DNA of 64,000 bases from Ceratotherium simum simum (Eukaryota; Chordata; Mammalia; Perissodactyla; Rhinocerotidae): positions 13,745,213 through 13,809,212 of the forward strand of contig NW_004454170.1 in NCBI RefSeq assembly GCF_000283155.1, in the 5' to 3' direction. Positions 1-12,204 of the stretch are shown piece by piece. How positions within the stretch are numbered: position 1 is the first letter of the stretch; the number at the start of each line of letters is the position of its first letter. The notes under the pieces are model-generated. The model was not told the origin of the DNA, did not search any database, and saw only the letters and a list, made by a program, of their open reading frames with translations. The position numbers and the translations under genes are program-made.

Positions 1-95
1 AGCGCTTTGGTGTGCGCCCGGGATCCGAACCTGCAAACCCCAGGCCACCCAAGCGGAGTGCGCACACTTAACCACTGTGCCACCGGGCCGGCCCC
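1..95 (-). repeat. ERE-type tRNA-derived SINE, head only, cut by the window edge
   Basis: Reverse complement of the ERE head: the right end is caccgggccggcccc and box-B-like ggatccgaacctgcaaacc lies further in. The element reads right to left and continues outside the window. Confidence 0.85.
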
Positions 96-1139
96 TAAAT
101 GTATCAATTTTTATTCATGATTTTATATAGTTCTTTCCCAGGCATTGAGGCATATACTAGTAACAAAATCTGGTCTATAGCAAAACAGGAATAGAAAATC
201 TGCACAGAAATAAATATGACATCAGGGGAAAGCTAGTCCAAAAGGGAGGTGCAGAAAAGTTGAAAAAGAAAGCCAGAGAGAAAAGAGAGCATTTTAGATG
301 GAAAAAGTCAGAAAAGTCTTGATGAAAGTGTTGCCTTTGAGCTTTAGGGGATAGTTATAAGTCAGACTGAAAGGAAGGGCATTTTAGGAGAAGGAACAGC
401 TTAAGAGAAAGCATGGGGCAAGAGAATGTTAGAGGAGAGAGGGTGCGAGACAGTACAAAATTATATTCGACTGGAGTGTAAAGGCAAGTGACAGAAGAGA
501 ACTAGAAAGACTGGTTGAGGCTGAAATGGGTGGTCCTTGAAGACCATGCTAAGGTCAAATAACAGACTATTCTCCATACTTCAGAAAATGTTATGTGAAA
601 CATTCAAAAAGCTATTATTAATTCTACTGACAGCAGACATTTTCCAGATAGCAAAGTGCACAGGAGATAGCACCAGGGATATTCTATCTAATCTCAGACA
701 TTTCTCTTTCTGAGAAAGTGCACATGTAAAACATCATCATTCATTAGCCATTCAAAATGGAGATCAGCAGTGGTATTTATGCCAGTAGGTCCAGCTCAAT
801 TCCTTCTGCATCAACCTGTATTTCGGTATTTCATATAGGAGCAAAATAGGTTTATTATCTTTAAGTTGAATTGTAACATTTATCCTTTGTTTAGTTATGA
901 CTAATTGTCCTCTAGAAATGGTGTAACATCAGAACCAGAGGATTTTTTGGTGAGGACTAGGTATAAATTTAAGATAACGTGGTAATAGATACCGTCTTTT
1001 TATTGTTTTCTTAATTATAAGAGACTGAGCTTAGAGACTTGTCTAAACAGAGTTCCCACCACCTCATCACCTTATGATCTCACTCTTCACTCACAGACTA
1101 ATCCTCAGTGCTTTTCTGTTCTAATTATCAATTAAAATG

Positions 1140-1215
1140 TGCTTAGTGCCCATTAAGTATCACGGAACATGGCTAACAGCAGACACTCAGTAAATGTGTA
1201 TTGAATGGATGACTG
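1140..1215 (+). mobile_element. L2 LINE 3' end, short
   Basis: Ends agacactcagtaaatgtgta then ttgaatggatgactgaatga, the usual L2 3' terminus. Confidence 0.6.
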
Positions 1216-2029
1216 AATGAGTAGGTGTGTTAGGCACAAGATAAAACAACAGACATGCAATACCCCTTTTTTAGGCAGGAGTTTTACTAGAGGAAATACC
1301 ACTGGTAGCAATCCAAATCACCTGTAAAGGGGTGCAAATACTTCACAATGAGTTGCTAATAATACGGAAGAACGGCATCACTTGTACATATTTCACAATC
1401 AATAACTTAATGTCCAATGCAGAAAGCAAGAACAAATTGCTTCAGTGGACTTGCTAGCTCGAGACACTGCTGGCTTAAGTCATGCTTAAAGTGTTTGAGG
1501 AAAAAAGAGACTCAGAACTTCTTATACCCCTTCCTATTGTGGTCACAGACAGTCAGACCCAACACCAGTCATATTTTGGGCAAGTTGGTCAAAATGACTA
1601 TAAGATCAAATTTGGCCACATTTACTTAGAAGATAGCAGCAGCAAAACACTTCATCATTGACAATCTAATGCACTCAATAAATACTGAGCAACCGCTATG
1701 TGCAAGGAACTGGGTGAATAAAACACGCAGATGGAACCGTTTCTGGTCCATTCAAGTTACCAGATTTTATTCCACATTGCCTTTTCACCTATACCCTTAT
1801 CCCACATTATCTACCTCCAAAAACAAAATCTGTATTACAGTTTATACTTTCCCTACAAGGCTGAGAGTTCTGAGAATAAAGAACTGATATTCTAAAATTT
1901 GAATGGAGTTACAACAGAAACTTTCATTCTTTAAACTGGAAAAATTAATATAGATATTCTTTAAAAAAAACTGGCATGCAAAAATAGTGCCTCAAATTTC
2001 TATGGTCTAACACATCCATGCACTTTCAC

Positions 2030-2420
2030 AGCGCTCGATAATTTGAATCGTGAACCCGTTAATCCCATTTTTTGTGTAGAGGAGCTGAGAGAGTAAGAGA
2101 GTAAATGACGCAACGGGATCTTCATTTGAGTTGTCCCAGAAGGCTTCTAGAGCAAGTTGTTTATTTGGGAGGTGCAAAGGATGCTTAGAGGAAGAGGGGA
2201 AGTGATACAGGAAAAGGATGCAGCCAATAAAGAATGTGCTTTTAATCCTGCTCTCACTGTGGACCACTGGAGCTTAATCCTGCAGGGGCTGAAAGCTGTT
2301 CCTGAGAGGTTTAATTCTCTGCCAGAACAGCCTTCTCCTGTTCTGGAAAAAAAACCTCTCAGACACAGAAATGCAGATACTGGAGTTGAAAATAGGCCAG
2401 AGCACAATGAATAGTCTGAG
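2030..2420. repeat. GC-richer block, possible old LTR or other repeat
   Basis: Contains ttgtttatttgggaggtgca, ctgctctcactgtggaccac, tggagcttaatcctgcaggg. It feels like an old interspersed repeat, but I cannot name it. Overlapping open frames of 85-96 codons on both strands are likely chance. Confidence 0.3.
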
Positions 2421-2635
2421 AAATATAAGCAAGTCACTCAGAAATCTACTACAGTGGGTTACATGTAATTTGCAGCAGAACTAGATCTCAGATTTATGGT
2501 ATCCTAATTTCGGGCGTATGTTCTTGCCTCCATGTTGCCAAAATACAATGCTTTCTTAAAGTGAATATATGCCAGTGAATGTAATTCTAGGATACAAATC
2601 CATTTTGTGTTAAAGTAAACAACGAACATAGATCC

Positions 2636-2910
2636 ACCAAATAACAACAGCCAACAGCACTTGAGTCTTTATTACTTTGTAACAGTACGTATGCTAAGTA
2701 TTTCATTTGTATTATCTTAATTTAATTCTCAGCACAATTCTATGAAGTAAAGGACTATTATTGCATCCCTGTGCCACAGAGGAGGAAAGCAAGGCACAAA
2801 GAAGTTAGAGTCCCAAGGCAATACAGATGTTAAGCAGTGGTGTTGAGGTTCAAACCCAAACACTTCCGCACCAGACCCTATGCCCCTAACCATTATTCTC
2901 TACTGGCTCC
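2636..2910 (-). mobile_element. MIR SINE
   Basis: Reverse-oriented MIR: atgctaagtatttcatttgt, ccacagaggaggaaagcaag, aggttcaaacccaaacactt, gcccctaaccattattctct. Confidence 0.75.
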
Positions 2911-3217
2911 ACCTCTGATTTTTTTGGAGGCAGGAGGTGGATAATACAACTCAATCTACAAATTTGATGATAGGAAAACCATCTGAGAATTTTAAGTGTA
3001 TTTTGTGGTGGCATCAATGCCTTCCATGGTCATCAAAATTAATACTCCAAATTCATGTAATCAAGACACCTCCTACAAATGCACTATGTACACTGCTTTT
3101 TAGTAAAAGCACTCTCTATGATTGCAAGAGAAGATATAAATAAACTATTGTATACGCTTTATAAAACATGCCAACATCAAAATAAAATAACAAATAGACT
3201 TTGTAAACTAACAGTAC

Positions 3218-3324
3218 CTTCACTGTCCACATTCCAGCCTCAGGCTCTTTAACATTCACCACCTTGGCAGAGTTCTGGATATTTAATAGCTCATTCAGGC
3301 CAAATCCCTTTTTTATCAGCTTCC
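3218..3324 (-). CDS. HMCN1: HMCN1 coding exon, post-VWA linker
   Basis: This short 107-nt exon has two bases finishing a Gly codon, then 35 codons: KLIKKGFGLNELLNIQNSAK, then VVNVKEPEAGMWTVK. It is too short to stand out as an open reading frame and was found by extending the hemicentin-1 match past the previous exon. The acceptor is GTCTGTCTTTCAG; the donor is AAG|GTACTG, phase 0. That donor is weak at +4 and +5 (C and T instead of the common A and G). The protein matches human hemicentin-1 apart from small changes (GLNELL and NIQNS against GLHELL and NIHNS as I recall). The segment belongs to the beta-sandwich-like region between the VWA domain and the first Ig repeat. The next exon, expected to begin with a Ser-rich TSSSGRH-like sequence, is not seen between this exon and the window edge. 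Confidence 0.94.
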
Positions 3325-5126
3325 CTGAAAGACAGACATAAACGTAACAAGCATAATCTTTCTTTCAGCTAGGTATATTAGCTGTATTCATTTCCAGTAT
3401 AAATTACCTCATGGACATTTGTACCTATAGCTCAAAACATTATTTTATTTATATCTAAAATATACTTAATTTTAGGGTTTCTGAACATTGGAACTGAAGT
3501 AACAGATTCCCATTTGCTATGCTGATTTAATCTTAAAATGAGAATAACAATTGGCAGACTGTAACCATATTTCCAAAGCCAGTCTAGATAACAATTATTA
3601 CGGCTACCGAGAAGTTATGGGAAGTCACTAGAGGCATTTAGATTTAACAGATGGCAAAAACAGTAAACCAGAATAAATGTCTTTTTGGAGATAACTCAAG
3701 GTATTACTAACATGAAGCCGTGGACATATCTTTGCACAAAGTGCAAAACCTTAACCAGTTTTCCAAGAAGCGCAGGAGAAGGCTTTATTGTCACAGGAAT
3801 AATTAAAGGAGGCAGTGTAAGGAAGCAGCATGATACCATCTCCCCTTGACCTGAGATTTCTCTCAAGTATCTAATAGGTGGAATTTAGAGAGGAAGAAAA
3901 GCAAATCCAGAATTAAGCCATAGTTTAGTTTTTCATTTCACTCTCGGCTCTCCAATGGACTACTTCTCCAGTTAGATAAACAAATCAAATATAAGAATCC
4001 TATGTTTGCATCAAAAGCTTCACAATCATTGTAAATGACTTTTTAAATACCAATGAGAATGCCAATGACTTTTTAAAGTAGTAGAAACATAACGCAATGG
4101 GTACAGGTACTTTTAAGTATCCAGTTAGTGAAAAACACAAGTCTTTCCTCAGTAGCATGGATGGTCTTAGAGTGGAACGCTACCTCAAGAGACAAACCCA
4201 CTTATAAGGCCAAACCTCTAGAAGTCTTGAAAAATAGGTTTTGCTTGTTTTGTCAATTTAAATTTGATTGCTAGTGTGGATGTGGCCTTGGAGGACAATT
4301 TGATATGCTGTTTTCTTTTAGGTATTAGTTATTTTCCAGGACTCAAATTAAGTAAAGGAAGAAAGGCAATTACTCCCTCTATACTTATAAATATTCACAA
4401 ACAGATGTAAAAAAAAACATAACACATACTAAAGCTACCATGGAAATAAAAATATTTTGCAAACATCCATAGGTAAAAAATATTTCTAAATGCAAATATT
4501 AGGAAAAATACGGTTTTTGTCTTTATTTGATTACTTTTCAATGTAAGTCTTATTGTAATATTCAATCAGCAATGGAACAAGCCAAATCTTAGGGTTAGAA
4601 TATATAATCAAGTAAGGGAGCAAAGTTAATCAAAACATTATCCTAATAAGAATATAAATTTGGTTTTTAACAACTGTCTTCTGTAAAATTAAACCTTATC
4701 AAGAAGATGATATGATAAAATATGACAGTTGTTTTAAAAGTTTTTTTTTCATGTGATTCATTCAAAAATAACATAAAATATTGAATTGTGCAGAATAACT
4801 TACTGTGAAATATTTCCTCAAACTCAGATTAGGAAAATATAATTTCAGGTTCAATTTAAATATTTTGGGGGGAGTAGTTTAGCTACAATTAAGTTAATAA
4901 ATCTGGTCTGTTTAAATTACTAGGAGTTTTAGCTTTTTGAATCTCATGTTAATCCAACAATACTTAACGACTAAAAAAAAATCAGTTTTATTTTTTAAAC
5001 ATCTTCCCTAGTCACTTTTGAATTTATTCATAAAGTTAGCATTAACTTGACATAAATAAATGTGCAAAAAATCTTTTACCTGTCATGGTTTTTGTATTTT
5101 ATTATATGATGTGCAATATATCTCAC
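3325..5126 (-). other. HMCN1: HMCN1 intron, complete (1.8 kb)
   Basis: A complete phase-1 intron between the exons at 5127-5298 and 3218-3324, with GT donor (GTGAGA) and AG acceptor. It is AT-rich with no young transposable element that I can recognise. The only internal structure noted is a short direct repeat of about 14 bp (aatgactttttaaa) in two copies between about 4034 and 4078. Confidence 0.85.
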
Positions 5127-5298
5127 CTAAAGGATCGTGAATTTCAATCATCGGAGAAGGGCCACTCAGAGACACAGTAACCTCTTTTAGGCTGGGATCA
5201 AAAGGAATTTTCCAAGTGTTTACAGCCTGTTCCAAATGATCTGTCGATAAGAGGTGAACTTTGGAGGCCTGCACTGCTTCCTCTACCCATTTTAACAC
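5127..5298 (-). CDS. HMCN1: HMCN1 coding exon, end of the VWA domain and start of the linker
   Basis: This 172-nt exon encodes 57 codons plus one base. It starts [20 protein letters not shown], runs through the last VWA helix, then enters the beta-rich region after it ([18 protein letters not shown]) and ends IEIHDPL plus the first base of a Gly codon. The acceptor is a strong polypyrimidine tract ending CTTATAG; the donor is TTAG|GTGAGA, giving a phase-1 intron. Joining to the preceding exon (QVNE|VLKWVEE) and the next one (DPLG|KLIKKG) restores a continuous hemicentin-1 reading frame. Reading past the donor meets a stop a few codons later, as expected for intron. Lys in NTWKIP and HD in IEIHDPLG differ from human as I recall it (NTWRIP, IRNPLG), ordinary between-species changes. 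Confidence 0.96.
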
Positions 5299-6643
5299 CT
5301 ATAAGAGAAAAAGAGAAGTGTGAGTGATATCAGAAACATTTCCAGTTTTATACCACCTCGACTTCCAGGTGCAGTAGTTGGCTTGGGTGATCACATGACT
5401 CAGGAATTTCCTGTACTGGTGTGAGGCTTATTTCCATCACAGTGAAGACAAACCTTTTCCCATAGCCAGTTACTGTAGCAGATTCAGACTAAAATGCTAG
5501 TTTAACCCATGCTCAAATTTCAAGTTTTCAATCTTGGAATAATATATTCCAAATGATATTACAGTGTCCAAAAACCAGTTAAGTGAAACATGCAGAAGTA
5601 TTACAGACAGTTTTACATTTCTCAAGAGATACGATAAGAACCTATAAAAAAATATAGTATTGCCTACTGTGAGATCCCTTGTCTCTCTATTCTTTCTTTC
5701 TGGATTTCTTTCAAGATCCAATTTATAAAATATAATTAGCAAATTACCAAATCCAATTTCAATATATTAGGTATATGAATTATAATAATACAGTATATTG
5801 TAATTATATATAGTATAATATGTATTGTAGCATATTAATTATTGAAAAATTGCAATGCCGGCAAAATATTCATTTTTATGATAAAATAAATAAGTACCTA
5901 CAGTAATGGGAAAAGTAAGCATATATTTTATAAAAACAGAAAAATATTTCAAGTTAGAACCAATTTAAATAGTGTATTCTTGAAAACCAGTCTTTGGGAA
6001 AAACACTAAGTATTTGGGTTATAAAAGGGTGTTGATGCCTCACCACGAACAAGGAAAACTTCTAGCTCACAAAAGTGTTCTGCAACTGCAAATATAATTC
6101 CTCATTAAACAAACAGTGCATGTCTGGAGAGGCACTGCTTAGCTGACCTTACTACAATTAATTCTAAATCATGATAATCTTTAATCCACCTCAGATCTTT
6201 CTCTGGTTCATATATCCTTCAAGACTATATCCTATTGTGAAAAATTTCCCTTGTAACTATGCGTAAAAAACTGAATACAGCCAGATATTAAGCTACAGCC
6301 AAGCTATTCAAAATAAACAAAAACACTTTCAAAAATTTCAATGGTGGTAGTCATAAATCAATTAATCAAACAACAAATACAGTGCAATAACTTCATGCTC
6401 TATAAAAAGTATGTCTTTTGTTGTCCTAAAGGATGAGGAAAGTCGCTAACATATATTATCATATAATTAACAATGAGAGGCAATTATGTTCATTCATAAA
6501 ACAAATGTTTATTGTTTAAGGTACTCTTCCAGGTACTGACTAAGTATTGACAAGCATATTTTAGTCACTATTTGCTAACCTCTCTTCTTCTCTGAACTAG
6601 TATTTACTGAATTTTTTGCATGTATTATACATTACTTATTTTT

Positions 6644-6850
6644 TTTATAATTTTATTTATTTATTTATTTTTCCCCAAAGCCCCAGTAGATAGTTGTATG
6701 TCATAGCTGCACATTCTTCTAGTTGCTTTATGTGGGACGCAGCCTCAGCATGGCCGGAGAAGTGGTACGTCAGCGCGCGCCCGGGATCCGAACCCGGGCC
6801 GCCAGCAGAGGAGCACGCACACTTAACCACTAAGCCACGGGGCCAGCCCC
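6644..6850 (-). repeat. ERE SINE, full length
   Basis: Full element on the minus strand, from the ggggctggcc head at 6850 to a T-rich (A-tail complement) end at about 6644. It is flanked by a perfect 15-bp target-site duplication, acattacttattttt, at 6629-6643 and 6851-6865. Confidence 0.93.
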
Positions 6851-7099
6851 ACATTACTTATTTTTAATAAATCTTCTTGCCTTTCCTCCAGGGTCAAGAA
6901 CCACATCTCCTTCATCTTTGCATACTCAAAACCAAGTGGCACACTCTACATATGAAAAGATGGGATACATGCTAATGTCCACGAAGTTGGTCATAATGAT
7001 GATAATAATGATGTCTTCTTAAATAAAAGAACGTTATGGGAATTCATGAAACAGGGAGCCCTGTTGAAATAAGGCATGTAAAGTGCCCATGATAGTACT

Positions 7100-7760
7100 T
7101 GCCACATAGCAGATATTAAAAATGTTTTCTTCCCTCTCCAACTAAATTCCCTCTTCCCCTAATTGAATATTTCAACAATGGCTTCATAGGCAAAGTGAAA
7201 AATTCATGCATGAAAGTCAGATAAGATTTCCATAAAAGAAAAAGAGAGGCGAAGTCATTCCAGGTAGAAGAGAGGACCTGAGAAAATACACAGAGACCGA
7301 AGTACTCCAAATATGTTGGGAACTTGAGCGAATCCAACTGGCTACAGTTAAGTGTTCAGAAAAAGGAGAAGCAGAAGATGAGGCTGGGGCCGGCCCCGTG
7401 GCTTAGTGGCTAAGTGCGCGCACTCAGCTGCTGGCGGTCCGGGGTTCGGATCCCAGGCGCACCAACGCAGCGCTTCTCCAGCCACGCTGAGGCCGCGTCC
7501 CACATACAGCAACTAGAAGGATGTGCAACTATGACACACAACTATCTACTGGGGCTTTGGGGGAAAAATAAGTAAATAAAATTAAAAAAAAAAAAGAAGA
7601 TGAGGCTGGATGCTCAGGGGCAGACTATGTATGGTCACAAAGTCAGGCTATGACATTTGGATTTTATCCTCAAGGCCCCAGTGAAAAATTACTGAAGGGC
7701 TTCAAGCAGAGAGTAATACTTTGGAAGTGGTATTTTAAAAAGAAAAACTTGTAGTGACGA
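7100..7760 (+). repeat. Ancient dispersed repeat, unnamed (copy a), split by an ERE
   Basis: Purine-rich text with cgaagtcattccaggtagaa, then, beyond the ERE, ttggattttatcctcaaggc and aagggcttcaagcagagagt. Text of this type recurs at 13.7-14.6, 21.2-22.0, 25.2-25.6, 33.4-33.65, 37.0-37.4, 38.6-39.0 and 39.0-39.6 kb. I recognise it as a common old mammalian repeat but cannot name it with certainty. Confidence 0.6.
7388..7594 (+). repeat. ERE SINE, full length, inside an older repeat
   Basis: The head ggccggccccgtggcttagt starts at 7388; the body includes actatctactggggctttgg and ends in an A-rich tail. A perfect 15-bp duplication, agaagatgaggctgg, lies at 7373-7387 and 7595-7609. It splits a copy of the ancient repeat described at about 7100-7760. 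Confidence 0.95.
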
Positions 7761-8346
7761 ATAGATGAACTGAGCAGAAAAACCAAATCTATTATAACTA
7801 CTCCATAAATCAAATGATAAATTTCTTCAAATTTGAACCTCATAAAGCACTTGGAATTTTATATACGAAATAAAGTACAGAATATCAACATAATTGTCCA
7901 AAGAAGCAGATGCTGTATTTTGAAAAATGGGTTCTGAGTGATCCATCATGCTTGAACAGAAATGTATGGATCATTCTGCTCATCAAATCTGTCCATATGG
8001 CTACAGAAATCAGACTGATTGTAACTAATATTTTACTATAAACAGAACACATATTTTAATAATCAGTGTTGAAAGTTTTATGTCTTAAACATAAAACATG
8101 GCTGCCTAACTCAAGAAAATAGAAAGGTTTGACACTGAGAGCATTTGATAAATTTGACTGATAATAAATAACTCTGAGGATAATGTCTGATGTAGAGACT
8201 AAAGAGGGCAAAGGACAAGAGAAGCCGGATAAATAGACAGAACATTTGTTTTAAGAGTAAGACACATGATGTGGTCATAAGTAATTCTCAATTGAAAAGG
8301 AGGAAAAGAATTAGAAAACAAGAATTGTATAATACCTCAAATTTAA

Positions 8347-8408
8347 TAATGAAATGCAATAGTGTTAAGTAGAAATGGAAGTGAAATCAATATTTTTATA
8401 CATCCTTC
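8347..8408 (+). repeat. Dispersed direct repeat, copy 1
   Basis: About 62 bases containing cagtgttaagtagaaa-like text (atagtgttaagtagaaatgg, aagtgaaatcaatatttt) that recur at 9419-9480 with roughly 80% identity. Confidence 0.75.
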
Positions 8409-8929
8409 TTTAAATGTATACTATATCTCTGGGTGGCTCCTCAAATATATCTTTCCTTCAAACCCAACGTAGAGAGGTTATGATATATCACTGGAAATCT
8501 ATCCTGTTGTAATAGACTATGCATGGAAGTCCTAAGCATTCTTATGAAAATGGAAGACTTTCTAATTTAGTTGCATTTTCATATGGCAAGTGTGTTCAAA
8601 TGGCACAGAATAGAAGCAGGCTTTGGTTTACCCTTAATACCGTTTCCAACTCATCAACATTTATGAGGCTTTCACAAAGGGATTACTATGTATCATAATA
8701 TTACTTGTTGGGAAAGATACAGCACAGACTTCTGTCAAGAGTGTCAAATCACTTTTTTACCCACTTATAAGAAAAATGAAATTGAAAACAGATGGAACCC
8801 ATTTTATTCGAAAACACAGATATTACCAACATACGAATGCCAGTAGATCACGGAAAGCTACAGAATCACCATAAGTGAGGTTTCTGGCCTCTCATGTTGC
8901 CACATATAAGAAAAAACATCTTTAATTGT

Positions 8930-8961
8930 CCAATCATGAGAAATGTTCTCATGAGATTGGA
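8930..8961. repeat. Small imperfect palindrome
   Basis: ccaatcatgagaa pairs with ttctcatgagattgg across a three-base loop, with a two-base bulge. It may be chance; no function is implied. Confidence 0.6.
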
Positions 8962-9418
8962 AATGATCTTCAATTATAACCACAAATGGAATAGAACTAG
9001 AATAATGTGTGATTCTTTGGTTGGTGCATTTTTACTAACATAAAAATTGTTTCAAACCACTAGGGAACCATTAATTGTACATTAAAAGTTTTAATGTAAA
9101 AACGGTTCTTTAATGATTTGTAGCAGTTTAGATCTAAAAGAGCCTTTGAGACCACTGAATCCAGCTCCTTTATTTTGTAGATGAAGAAACTGATATTTGA
9201 AAGAGTTCTTGTACCTTTTAAACACCTAACCAGACTGATTCTGGTTGAATAGTTATTTTTTATATAAGCCTCTGTGTTCCTGAAGACATTCTCTTAGCTT
9301 AAATATTTTGCATTCTGTGTAATAATCAATACTTAAAAAATAAGTTCATATGTCTATTCCACTCTGGAATGAGATGCAAATATTGTTTCAAAACACAAAA
9401 CCAGCATACATTATTATG

Positions 9419-9480
9419 TATTATGAAATACAACAGTGTTAAGTAGAAATAGAAGTGAAGGCAATCTTTGCATACACCTT
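9419..9480 (+). repeat. Dispersed direct repeat, copy 2
   Basis: Partner of 8347-8408: acagtgttaagtagaaatag, aagtgaaggcaatctttgc. It lies just before the 3' end of the L1 at 9515. Confidence 0.75.
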
Positions 9481-9514
9481 CAAGAACAGAACATGAAGAC
9501 AGCTTTGGAAAGAT

Positions 9515-10066
9515 GTTTTGTTTTCTTTCTTTTTAATTGATATATAATTGACATATAACATTATATTAGTTTCAGGTGCACAACATAATGATTCGATATT
9601 TGTATATATTGCAAAATGATCACCACAATAAGTCTAGTTAACATCTATCGCCAATCTATTGCCACATATAGTTACAACTTTTTTCTCTTGTGATGAGAAC
9701 TTTTAAGATCTACTCTCTTAGCAACTTGCAAATATACAATACAGTTTTATTAACTATAGCTACCATGTTGTACATTACATCCCCAGCACTTACTTATTTT
9801 ATAACTAGAAATTTGTACCTTTTGAACCCCTTCACCCATTTCACCTATCCTTCCACCCTCCACCTCTGGCAACCACCAATCTGTTCTCTGTATCTATGAG
9901 TTCAGTTTTTGTTTTTGTTTTAGTTTCAGATTCCACATATAAGTGAAATCATACGGCATTTGTCTTTCTCTATCTGATTTATTTCACTTAACGTAATGCC
10001 ATCAAGGTCCATCCATGTCGTCACAAATGGCAAGGTTTCCTTCTTTTTTATGGTTGAATAATATTC

Positions 10067-10110
<44 letters not shown>

Positions 10111-11471
10111 ACCACATCTTCTTTATCCATTCATCTGTTGATGGGCACTTAGGTTGTTTCCATGTCTTAGCTATTGTAAATAATGCTGCAATGAGCAAAG
10201 GGAGTGCATAGATCTTTTTGAATTAGTGTTTTTGTTTTCTTCAGATAAATATCCAAAAGTGGAATTGCTGGATTATATGGTAGTTCTATTCTTAATTTGG
10301 GGGGGTATCGCCACACTGTTTTTCACAGTGGCTGCACCAATTTACATTCCCACCAAGAGTGCACAAGCATTCCCTTTTCTCCACACCCTCACCAAATATT
10401 TGAGTTAAACCATTTTTGAAGTCTCCTTTGAAAATTCAAAAATCCACAGGAGAGGATAACGTATAATTAATGATGTTGAGCACCTCTTCATGTACCTGTT
10501 GGCGATCTGTATGTCTTCTTTGGAAAAATGTCTATTCAGATCCTCTGTCCATTTTTTAATCAATTTTTCGTTTTTGTGCTATTGAGTCGTAGCAGCTCTT
10601 TATTTTGGATATTAACCCCTTATAAGATATATGATTTGCAAATATTTTCTCCCATTCGGTAGGCTGCCTTTTCATTTTGTTGATGGTTTCCTTCGCAGTG
10701 CAAAAGCTTTTTAGTTTTATGCAGTCCCACTTGTTTATTACTGCTTTTGTTGCCTTTGCTTTGGTGTCAAACCCAAAAAATCATCACCAAGAGAGCTGTC
10801 AAGGAGCTTATTGTCTATGTTTTCTTCTAGGAGTTTTATGGTTTCAGGTCTTACATCCAAGTCTCTAACCCATTTTGAGTTAGTTTTTGTTTATGGTATA
10901 AGAAGTGGTCCATTTTCATTTTTTCGCATGTGGCTGTCCAGTTTTTCCAACACCATTTATTGGAGAGACTGTCCTTTCCCTAATGCATATTCTTGGCTCC
11001 TTTCTCGTAAATTAACTGACCATATATGTGTGGGTTTATTTCTGAGATCTCTATTCTGTCCCATTGATCTATGTGTCTGTTTTTATTCCAATACCATACT
11101 ATTTTGATTACTATAGCTTTGTAATATAGTTTGAAATCAGGGAGCATAACACTCCAGATTTGTTCTTCTTCCTCAAGACTGATTTGGCTATTTGGGGTCT
11201 TTTGTGGGTCAATACAAATTTTGTGATTGTTTGTCCTGTTTCTGTGAAAAATGCCATCGGAATTTTGATAGGGATTGCATTGAATCTGTAGATTGCTTTT
11301 GGTAGTATGGACATTTTAACAATATGTATTATTTCTTCCAATCCATGAACAGGGAATATCTTTCCACTTATTTGTAATTTCTTTCATCAATGTCTTATAG
11401 TTTTAAGTGTACAGGTCTTTCACCTCCTTGGTTAAATTTATTCCTAGGTATTTTATTCTTTTTGATGCAAC
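9515..11471 (-). mobile_element. L1 LINE, 5'-truncated, same strand as HMCN1
   Basis: About 2 kb matching, in reverse complement, the 3' part of L1 ORF2 and the 3' UTR. Landmarks are tccacatataagtgaaatca, ggttgaataatattcctctg and catttgtatttcaggtg-like 3' UTR text. The 3' end lies near 9520 and the truncated 5' end at about 11471. A loose duplication (ttggaaagat at 9505-9514, ttggaaggac at 11472-11481) flanks it. The reading frame is destroyed by stops and indels. A (GT)19 run lies inside, and about 70 bases at 10395-10466 do not match L1. Confidence 0.88.
10071..10108. repeat. (GT)19 microsatellite
   Basis: Uninterrupted dinucleotide run inside the L1, at the place where related L1s carry a short TG/TA stretch. 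Likely length-polymorphic. Confidence 0.97.
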
Positions 11472-11635
11472 TTGGAAGGACTTTTTTTAATGTAATGAAT
11501 TACATTCAAATGAATTTCCCCAGAACATCCTTTGTCCTTTTGGTGGGAAAATGGAAATATGGTATGGTGTTAGATGTAATTTGTAATTATGCATACATTT
11601 GTATTTTTGTTGTTGTTTATCATCCGTCTTCCCTA

Positions 11636-11760
11636 CTAAACTGTAAATAACATGAGAGAGAGCAGAGACCATGGCTAATATGTTCATTACTGTACAGCAT
11701 CCCCTGAACCTAATATACGGCATGGCATATAGTAAATTCCAAATAAATACGTGTGAGAAA
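11636..11760 (+). mobile_element. L2 LINE 3' end
   Basis: Matches the L2 end: actgtaaataacatgagaga, gcagagaccatggctaatat, ggcatatagtaaattccaaa, then taaatacg. Confidence 0.7.
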
Positions 11761-12204
11761 GATGGAAAAGGGAGGTAGAGAGGAAGGGAGAAATTGTATG
11801 TCAGATCTTTACCCTCAGAGTTAAGAGTTGCAAAAAGGTAGCATTTGGGCCCTGTGTTCATTTGTGACAAGCCCTCTCTCAGCACTGAATTTTCAACATT
11901 GAAGCTGAATAGGGTACAAACTTGCATGTGTGGTCTTAAATGTGAGCATCAGGCTCTATTTAGTTTTTATCTGTTTATTTGGTTAATTAGCTTGGGATTT
12001 AAAAATGCAATGGAGAAATCTCTAGAATTGTCATTTTTTTTTTGAAATGCCAAAATGTACGCTTCTCAGCAGCACTGGATGCAGTTGTTCAAGCTCAGTA
12101 ATGGTAGAAAGCTGCTCAGAAAATGGATGCAATGAGGCAAGAGCAGTGTTAAAGGCCAGGTGAGGTGTAAATGCACCCACCTAATAATCAGGGCCCACTC
12201 TGAA

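Larger units (their letters stand above)
1..3217 (-). other. HMCN1: HMCN1 intron, 5' part (continues past the window edge)
   Basis: This is intron downstream of the exon at 3218-3324. It holds an ERE SINE cut by the window edge (1-95), a weak purine-rich stretch that may be an ancient repeat (about 230-560), an L2 3' end (about 1140-1215), a GC-richer block of unclear origin (about 2030-2420) and an antisense MIR (about 2636-2910). The remainder is AT-rich and I see nothing else in it. No further hemicentin exon was recognised. Confidence 0.8.

Noticed and set aside
2147..2437. Overlapping open frames of 85-96 codons on both strands
   Set aside because: They fall in a probable old repeat; no conserved motif, and both strands are open.
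1..3217. Next HMCN1 exon (TSSSGRH-like) sought
   Set aside because: No match on the minus strand; it presumably lies beyond the window edge.
11487..11927. 146-codon minus-strand open frame
   Set aside because: It spans the L1 border, unique sequence and an L2 end, with no similarity or splice structure to support it.
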